A DNA stretch of 64,000 nt, taken from the NCBI GenBank assembly GCA_013205085.1, contig JABMLH010000001.1, positions 682,001-746,000 on the forward strand, given 5' to 3'. The DNA is from Microbacteriaceae bacterium VKM Ac-2854. Its GTDB lineage: Bacteria; Actinomycetota; Actinomycetes; Actinomycetales; Microbacteriaceae. Position 1 is the first letter of the stretch, and each line of letters begins with the position of its first letter. Shown one piece after another: positions 58,938 through 64,000 of this stretch. The position numbers and the translations under genes are program-made. A model generated the notes under the pieces. The model searched no databases and was not told where the DNA came from. It saw only the letters and a program-made list of their open reading frames with translations.

Positions 58938-59702
58938 ATGACCGACCAGACCGCCGCTTCGGCGGGTCCTGTCCAGTCCGCCCCCGATCTGAGCGCTGAC
59001 GCTCACGCGGTGCAACCCCCTGCCGAGCAGGCCCTGGGTTACACGCTCTGGGCTGTGCTGCGCCGTGACCCTCGCCGCCCCCTCGACCTCGACGGACGCG
59101 ACGTCGCCGAAGCCGTGCACCAGTACGACGCCACCGTCGCCCAGCTCGCCGAGAACGGCGTCACCACGCGCGGAACCTACGACGTCTCCGGCCTGCGCGC
59201 CGACGCCGACATCATGGTCTGGTTGCACGGATCCGTGCCGGAGACCCTGCAGTGGGCGCTGCGCGAGCTGCGCCGCACCCGCCTGCTCGAGGGCCTGCTG
59301 CCGGTGTGGAACGCCATGGGCGTGCACCGCGACGCGGAGTTCAGCGCCAATCACCTGCCGAGCTTCATGCGCGGCAAGGAGCCGGCCTCCTGGCTCACGG
59401 TCTACCCGTTCGTGCGTTCGTACGAGTGGTACCTGCTGCCCGACGACGAGCGACGGGCCATGCTCGCCGACCACGGTCGCAAGGGCGCGCAGTACCGGTC
59501 GGTACTGCCGAACACCGTCGCCTCGTTCGCCCTCGGCGACTACGAGTGGATCCTCGCGCTGGAGGACGACGAGCTGGTCAACCTCGTCGATCTGATGCGA
59601 CACCTGCGTCAGACGGATGCCCGGATGCACGTGCGCGAAGAGGTCCCGTTCTATACGGGTCGCCGCATCGAGACGGTCGAGATCGTCGAGGTGCTGCAGT
59701 GA
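58938..59702 (+). CDS. hemQ: Coproheme decarboxylase HemQ (ChdC)
   Basis: The last enzyme of the coproporphyrin route: it decarboxylates coproheme to heme b using hydrogen peroxide. The chosen ATG (MTDQTAASAG) gives 254 residues; ATGs 3 and 4 codons upstream (58929, 58926) are alternatives. Chlorite-dismutase-fold features are YTLWAVLRRD, DIMVWLHGSVPETLQ, YPFVRSYEWYLLPDDERRAMLADHGRKG (containing the tyrosines expected near the heme) and SFALGDYEWILALEDDELVNLVDLM. Its stop overlaps hemH. Confidence 0.95.
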   Translation: MTDQTAASAGPVQSAPDLSADAHAVQPPAEQALGYTLWAVLRRDPRRPLDLDGRDVAEAVHQYDATVAQLAENGVTTRGTYDVSGLRADADIMVWLHGSVPETLQWALRELRRTRLLEGLLPVWNAMGVHRDAEFSANHLPSFMRGKEPASWLTVYPFVRSYEWYLLPDDERRAMLADHGRKGAQYRSVLPNTVASFALGDYEWILALEDDELVNLVDLMRHLRQTDARMHVREEVPFYTGRRIETVEIVEVLQ

Positions 59703-60883
59703 GTGCCGTCCGCGGCGCCACGGCGGCCGCCTCCGCCGGCCCCGAGCACGTGACGGAGCCCGTCGCGTACGACGCGATCCTGCTCGCCGGCTTCGGCGGC
59801 CCGGAGGGGCAGGACGACGTCATCCCGTTCCTGCGCAACGTGACCCGCGGCCGCGGCATCCCCGAGGAGCGCCTCGAGGAGGTCGCCCACCACTATCGGC
59901 ACTTCGGCGGCGTCAGCCCGATCAACGCGCAGAACCGCGCGCTGAAGGCGGCGCTCGAGCAGGAGCTCGACCGCCGCGGCATCGACCTGCCCGTGCTCTG
60001 GGGCAACCGCAACTGGGACCCGTACATGCGCGACGCGGTGCAGGAGGCGAAGGATCGCGGGTTCACCAAGCTGATCGCGATCGCCACCAGCGCCTACTCC
60101 TCGTTCTCCTCCTGCCGGCAGTACCGCGAGGACTTCGCGATCGCGCTGGACGAGACGGGCCTCGAGGGCGAGATCCAGATCGACAAGGTGCGCCAGTTCT
60201 TCGACCACCCCGGCTTCGTGATGCCGTTCATCGAGGCGGTGCACGACGGGATCGCCGAGATCACCGCGAAGGTGCCCGGTATCGACCCCGCCACCGAGAT
60301 CGAGGTGCTCTTCGCGACCCACTCCATCCCGTCGACGGATGCGGTGCGCAGCGGGCCGCACGAGACGGTGGACGGTGTCGTCGTGACCGAGTTCGGCGAG
60401 GACGGCGCCTACGCGGCGCAGCACCTCGCGGTCGCGGAGGTCGTGATGAAGGCGGCGTCGCCCATCGACATCCCGTGGCAGCTGGTCTACCAGTCGCGAT
60501 CCGGCCCTCCGTCGATGCCGTGGCTGGAGCCCGACATCAACGACGTCATCGTCGAGCTGCCCGCGCAGGGTCGCAAGGCCGTGGTGATCGTGCCGCTGGG
60601 CTTCGTCTCGGACCACATGGAGGTCATGTGGGACTTGGACAACGAGGCGATCGAGTCCGCGGAGGAGGCCGGCCTGGCCGCCGTCCGGGTGGCGACGCCG
60701 GGCACGAATCCGGTTTACGTCTCGGGCCTGGTCGATCTGGTGCTGGAGCGCGTCAACGGCACTCCGGTCGAGGATCGACCGCATCTCACCGCGCTCGGAC
60801 CGTGGTACGACGTGTGCCGCCCGGGCTGCTGCGAGAACGTCCGCGCCGGATTCAAGCCGGCGCTGGCCGGGCTCGCCCCGTGA
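59699..60883 (+). CDS. hemH: Coproporphyrin ferrochelatase (CpfC/HemH)
   Basis: Inserts Fe2+ into coproporphyrin III. The GTG overlapping the hemQ stop gives 394 residues. The motif ILLAGFGGPEGQDDVIPFL opens the fold, and the catalytic His is in VLFATHSIPSTDA. Cysteines C139 (SSCRQY) and C373/C377/C378 (YDVCRPGCCENV) fit the [2Fe-2S] ligand pattern known in actinobacterial ferrochelatases. Neighbouring hemQ confirms the coproporphyrin branch. The N-terminal 17 residues are Ala-rich and may be dispensable. Confidence 0.95.
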   Translation: MSAVRGATAAASAGPEHVTEPVAYDAILLAGFGGPEGQDDVIPFLRNVTRGRGIPEERLEEVAHHYRHFGGVSPINAQNRALKAALEQELDRRGIDLPVLWGNRNWDPYMRDAVQEAKDRGFTKLIAIATSAYSSFSSCRQYREDFAIALDETGLEGEIQIDKVRQFFDHPGFVMPFIEAVHDGIAEITAKVPGIDPATEIEVLFATHSIPSTDAVRSGPHETVDGVVVTEFGEDGAYAAQHLAVAEVVMKAASPIDIPWQLVYQSRSGPPSMPWLEPDINDVIVELPAQGRKAVVIVPLGFVSDHMEVMWDLDNEAIESAEEAGLAAVRVATPGTNPVYVSGLVDLVLERVNGTPVEDRPHLTALGPWYDVCRPGCCENVRAGFKPALAGLAP

Positions 60884-60923
60884 TGCGGCGCACCCTCGGG
60901 GGTGGCGTGATCGGGATCGCTCC

Positions 60924-61931
60924 GTGATCCGCGTCGGCACCCGCGCGAGCGCCCTCGCCGTCGCGCAGAGCCGGGCGACGGCCGATCGGATGTCCGCGGC
61001 CGCCGGCGTCCCCGTCGAGTTGGTGCGGATCGAGTCGGACGGCGACCGGATGCGCGGCTCGCTCGCCTCGCTCGGCGGCACCGGCGTGTTCGCCTCCGCT
61101 CTTCGCGATGCCCTGCTGGCAGGGGAGTGCGACGCGCTCGTGCACTCGCTGAAGGACCTGCCCACGGCGGCGATCGACGGTCTGCGACTCGGCGCGGTGC
61201 CGCAGCGCGAGGACCCGCGCGACGCGCTCTGCGCCCGCGATGGTCTGACCCTGGCGACGCTGCCCGTCGGCGCCCGCGTCGGCACCGGCTCGCCGCGTCG
61301 CCGCGCCGCGCTGCTCGCCGTGCGGCCCGACCTCGACGTCGTCGACATCCGCGGCAACGTGGACACGCGCCTGCGCCGCATCGACGCCGACTCCGAGGCG
61401 CGGCTCGACGCTGTGGTACTCGCGGCCTCCGGACTCAGCCGACTCGGCCGACTCGATGCCGTGACCGAGCTGCTCGACTTCACCGTGTCGCCGCAGGCTC
61501 CGGGCCAGGGCGCGCTCGCCGTCGAGGTGCGCAGTGACGACGCCTCGCCGGAGCTCGCCTTGGCTCTCGCCGCGATCGAGCACACCCCGACGCGCGTCGC
61601 CGTGACCGCCGAGCGGGCGCTGCTGGCCGCGCTGGAGGCGGGCTGCGCCGCGCCCATCGGCGCGAACGGGGCCCTGCGCGGATCCGTTGTGGAGTTGAGC
61701 GGCGTGGTGTTCGCGACCGACGGATCCGCCCGCATCTCCCGATCCGTCTCCGAGGATTCGGCACATCATGTACCACAAGTGAGGGCGAGTTCAGGCCCTG
61801 GCTCGGTTTCGCAGTATGGTGAATCCGACCTGCCCGTCGTCGAAGCCGCGCTGCGTGTCGGCCTGCGCCTCGCCGACGCGCTGCTCGCCGCGGGTGCATC
61901 CGACCTCGCGCCGCTTGGAGTTCATCAGTGA
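60924..61931 (+). CDS. hemC: Porphobilinogen deaminase (hydroxymethylbilane synthase)
   Basis: Polymerises four porphobilinogens to the linear tetrapyrrole. The GTG gives IRVGTRASALAVAQS and 335 residues. Also present are LVHSLKDLPT, VGTGSPRRRAALLA, IRGNVDTRLRRI and SPQAPGQGALAVEVR. The dipyrromethane-cofactor cysteine is Cys241 in LEAGCAAPIGANG. The stop overlaps hemD by 4 bp. Confidence 0.97.
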   Translation: MIRVGTRASALAVAQSRATADRMSAAAGVPVELVRIESDGDRMRGSLASLGGTGVFASALRDALLAGECDALVHSLKDLPTAAIDGLRLGAVPQREDPRDALCARDGLTLATLPVGARVGTGSPRRRAALLAVRPDLDVVDIRGNVDTRLRRIDADSEARLDAVVLAASGLSRLGRLDAVTELLDFTVSPQAPGQGALAVEVRSDDASPELALALAAIEHTPTRVAVTAERALLAALEAGCAAPIGANGALRGSVVELSGVVFATDGSARISRSVSEDSAHHVPQVRASSGPGSVSQYGESDLPVVEAALRVGLRLADALLAAGASDLAPLGVHQ

Positions 61932-62725
61932 TGTCGTCCGTCGCCTACTCCCAATGGGAGAAGCCGCTGCAGGGCTGGCGGGTGCTCGTGCCGCGCGGTG
62001 GTCCGTGGGGCGACGGCGTCGCTGCCGCACTGCGCGCGAAGGGCGCCTCGCCGGTCGTCGCGCCGATGATCAATTTCGCACCCACCGCCGACTACCCGGC
62101 CCTGGAGGCCGCGCTGAAGCGGCTCGAGGCGGGCGAATTCGACTGGATGACGCTGACCAGCGCGACGACGGTCGACGTCCTCTCGTTGCTGAAGACGCGC
62201 GTGCCCGCCACGACCCGGATCGCCGCCGTCGGCGAGACCACCGCCGCGGCTCTCGTGGCCGCCGGCTACGCCGTCGACCTGGTTCCCGCCGAGGACAACT
62301 CGGCGCGCGGCCTGCTGGCCGAGTGGGAGGCGGCGACCGGCGGGGCCGTGCCGCTGCGCATCCTGACGCTGCGCTCCGAGATCGCGAAGCCGCTGCTGAC
62401 GGAGGGGCTGAAGCGGATCGGGCACGACGTGCTGTCGGTCGTCGCCTACCGGACCGTCGGGGTGCCGGTGGTGGAGCGCGTCGTCGCCGACGTCGCGTCG
62501 GGAGCGGTGAACGCGATCCTGGTCACCTCGGGCAGCGTGGCGGAGCAGGTGCAGCAGCAGCTCGGTCCGGTGCCGGAGGCCACGCTGGTCGCCGCGATCG
62601 GGCCGCAGACCGCCCGGGACGCGCGCGCCATCGGCCTGCGGGTCGACGTGATCGCGCAGGAGCGCTCCGCGTCGTCGCTGATCGACGCGGTCGCCGCTGT
62701 CGCGCAGTCCCGCGCCGACGCCTGA
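61928..62725 (+). CDS. hemD: Uroporphyrinogen-III synthase
   Basis: Closes and inverts ring D of hydroxymethylbilane. Starts are GTG 61928 or ATG 61931, overlapping the hemC stop, giving 265 residues. The bilobal fold is visible through [64 protein letters not shown] and [14 protein letters not shown]. Sequence identity in this family is low; context (between hemC and hemB) makes the call firm. Confidence 0.94.
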   Translation: MMSSVAYSQWEKPLQGWRVLVPRGGPWGDGVAAALRAKGASPVVAPMINFAPTADYPALEAALKRLEAGEFDWMTLTSATTVDVLSLLKTRVPATTRIAAVGETTAAALVAAGYAVDLVPAEDNSARGLLAEWEAATGGAVPLRILTLRSEIAKPLLTEGLKRIGHDVLSVVAYRTVGVPVVERVVADVASGAVNAILVTSGSVAEQVQQQLGPVPEATLVAAIGPQTARDARAIGLRVDVIAQERSASSLIDAVAAVAQSRADA

Positions 62726-62858
62726 CGGATCGATTCGGGAGGGTGGTCAGCCGGCCCGGCAGTTCGGTCGCTCATCACTGTTCGCGGCGACGAATCCCGT
62801 GGGCTCGTCGATGGCGGAACGCCGGAACAGGCGGCGACCGCGCCGTAGGCTGGAGGGC

Positions 62859-63857
62859 ATGTCTGCTTTCCCCGGATCCGCGCGTCCGCGGCGCCTGCGG
62901 ACGACCCCGGCGATGCGCCGGCTGGTCGCCGAGACCCGCATCCACCCCGCTCAGCTCGTGCTGCCGCTGTTCGTCGCCGAGGGGATCACCGAGCCCCGGC
63001 CGATCAGCTCGATGCCGGGGGTGCAGCACCACTCGCTGGAGAGCATCAAGGGCGCCGTCGCCGATGCCGCCGAGGCGGGGATCGGCGGCGTGATGCTGTT
63101 CGGCGTGCCGACCACGCGCGACGCGATCGGCTCCGGCGCCACCGATCCGGCCGGCATCCTCAACGCCGCGACCCGGGTCGTCGCCGATGAGGTGGGCGAT
63201 GCGCTCGTGGTGCAGACCGACCTGTGCCTGGACGAATTCACCGACCACGGCCACTGCGGCGTGCTGGATCCGCTGGGCCGGGTCGACAACGACCCCACGC
63301 TGCTCCGCTACCAGGAGATGGCGCTGGTGCAGGCGGCCTCCGGCTCGCAGCTGCTCGGGCTCTCCGGGATGATGGACGGCCAGGTGGGCGCGATCCGCGA
63401 GGCCCTCGACGGCGCGGGCTTCATCGACACCGCGATCCTCGCCTACGCGGCGAAGTACGCCTCCAGCTTCTACGGCCCGTTCCGCGAGGCCGTGCAGTCC
63501 ACGCTCGAGGGCGACCGCCGCACCTACCAGCAGGATCCGGCCAACCGCCGTGAGGGCCTGCGGGAGGCGACACTCGACCTCGCGGAGGGGGCCGACATCC
63601 TGATGGTGAAGCCGGCCATGAGCTACCTGGATGTGCTCTCCGACGTCGCCGCCGTCTCCGACGTGCCCGTCTGGGCGTATCAGGTCAGCGGCGAGTACGC
63701 GATGATCGAGGCCGCAGCGGCGAACGGTTGGATCAACCGGGAGGCGGCGATCCACGAATCCGTGACGGGCATCCTGCGGGCCGGCGCCGACGTCGTGCTC
63801 ACCTACTGGGCCGTCGAGATCGCGAATGGCCTCGGCTCGGGAAGGGCGCACCGATGA
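62859..63857 (+). CDS. hemB: Delta-aminolevulinic acid dehydratase (porphobilinogen synthase)
   Basis: Condenses two 5-aminolevulinates. The ATG at 62859 ([14 protein letters not shown]) gives 332 residues; an upstream ATG (62799) adds a poorly conserved basic stretch. The metal-binding loop is [18 protein letters not shown] (two cysteines and acidic residues). Schiff-base lysines are in [14 protein letters not shown] and [10 protein letters not shown]. The stop overlaps hemL (ATGA), and 133 bp separate it from hemD. Confidence 0.97.
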   Translation: MSAFPGSARPRRLRTTPAMRRLVAETRIHPAQLVLPLFVAEGITEPRPISSMPGVQHHSLESIKGAVADAAEAGIGGVMLFGVPTTRDAIGSGATDPAGILNAATRVVADEVGDALVVQTDLCLDEFTDHGHCGVLDPLGRVDNDPTLLRYQEMALVQAASGSQLLGLSGMMDGQVGAIREALDGAGFIDTAILAYAAKYASSFYGPFREAVQSTLEGDRRTYQQDPANRREGLREATLDLAEGADILMVKPAMSYLDVLSDVAAVSDVPVWAYQVSGEYAMIEAAAANGWINREAAIHESVTGILRAGADVVLTYWAVEIANGLGSGRAHR

Positions 63858-64000
63858 GCACGAACGACGACTGGTACGCGCGCAGCCAAGCGGCCATCCC
63901 CGGCGGGGTGAACTCGCCCGTGCGAGCTTTCCGCTCCGTCGGCGGCGCGCCGCGCTTTATGGTCGGCGCGCAGGGTCCGTACATCACGGACGCCGACGGT
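63854..64000 (+). CDS. hemL: Glutamate-1-semialdehyde 2,1-aminomutase (truncated by window edge)
   Basis: The 49 residues visible ([48 protein letters not shown]) are the N terminus of HemL, which turns the HemA product into 5-aminolevulinate. The PLP lysine lies beyond the window. It overlaps the hemB stop by 4 bp. Confidence 0.95.
   Translation, partial: MSTNDDWYARSQAAIPGGVNSPVRAFRSVGGAPRFMVGAQGPYITDADG

Overview
The window is high-GC DNA packed with genes on both strands. GTG starts, 4-bp ATGA/GTGA overlaps, a DUF222/HNH endonuclease relic, DUF5997, HspR with HAIR operators, a C50-carotenoid gene set and the coproporphyrin-dependent heme route (hemY, hemQ, hemH) all point to an actinobacterium, most likely of the family Microbacteriaceae. 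This is chromosomal core sequence with small accessory stretches. I see no insertion sequence, prophage, rRNA operon or CRISPR array.

Layout. 1-2.1 kb: the tail of an unknown gene, a non-coding stretch and an aspartate aminotransferase. 2.1-5.3 kb: tRNA-Trp, secE, nusG, rplK and rplA, with a promoter and two clear terminators. 5.4-12.8 kb: acetyltransferases, a Pit-type phosphate transporter, an oxidoreductase, a membrane protein preceded by an array of tandem hairpins, and a YqaJ nuclease with a hydrolase. 11.7-27.9 kb: several carbohydrate modules, namely a ROK regulator facing an Idh-type dehydrogenase plus isomerase, a second isomerase with a LacI-type operator, a ribose-type ABC transporter and an AGE-family isomerase preceded by two LacI-like sites. 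A TetR/quinone-oxidoreductase pair lies among them. 28-35 kb: dcd, a VanY-like peptidase, then idi facing crtE, a fused crtB-crtI gene, crtYe, crtYf and crtEb. Together these make lycopene and convert it to a cyclic C50 carotenoid. 35-39.6 kb: an MFS permease and two paralogous lipoproteins flanking a CPBP protease. 39.6-44 kb: dnaK-grpE-dnaJ-hspR behind two HAIR boxes. 44-52.5 kb: a mannosyltransferase, NUDIX, AraC and glyS genes, a membrane protein and the broken HNH endonuclease gene. 52.5-64 kb: divergent hemA versus hemE-hemY-(three small envelope genes)-tetR-hemQ-hemH-hemC-hemD-hemB-hemL, which covers tetrapyrrole synthesis from glutamyl-tRNA to heme.

Two things stand out. First, the crtB and crtI domains lie in one uninterrupted 810-codon frame. 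Second, the intergenic regions carry many long, nearly perfect palindromes of several sequence families. One family built on GGGTTGTCACT has five copies, a GCGAGGGACCCCTC family has two, and a two-hairpin element has two. There are also single-copy stems of up to 24 bp. Most sit just after stop codons and probably act as terminators, but their sequence conservation across unrelated loci suggests they also spread as small repeats. A further 26-nt insert has broken the HNH endonuclease gene.
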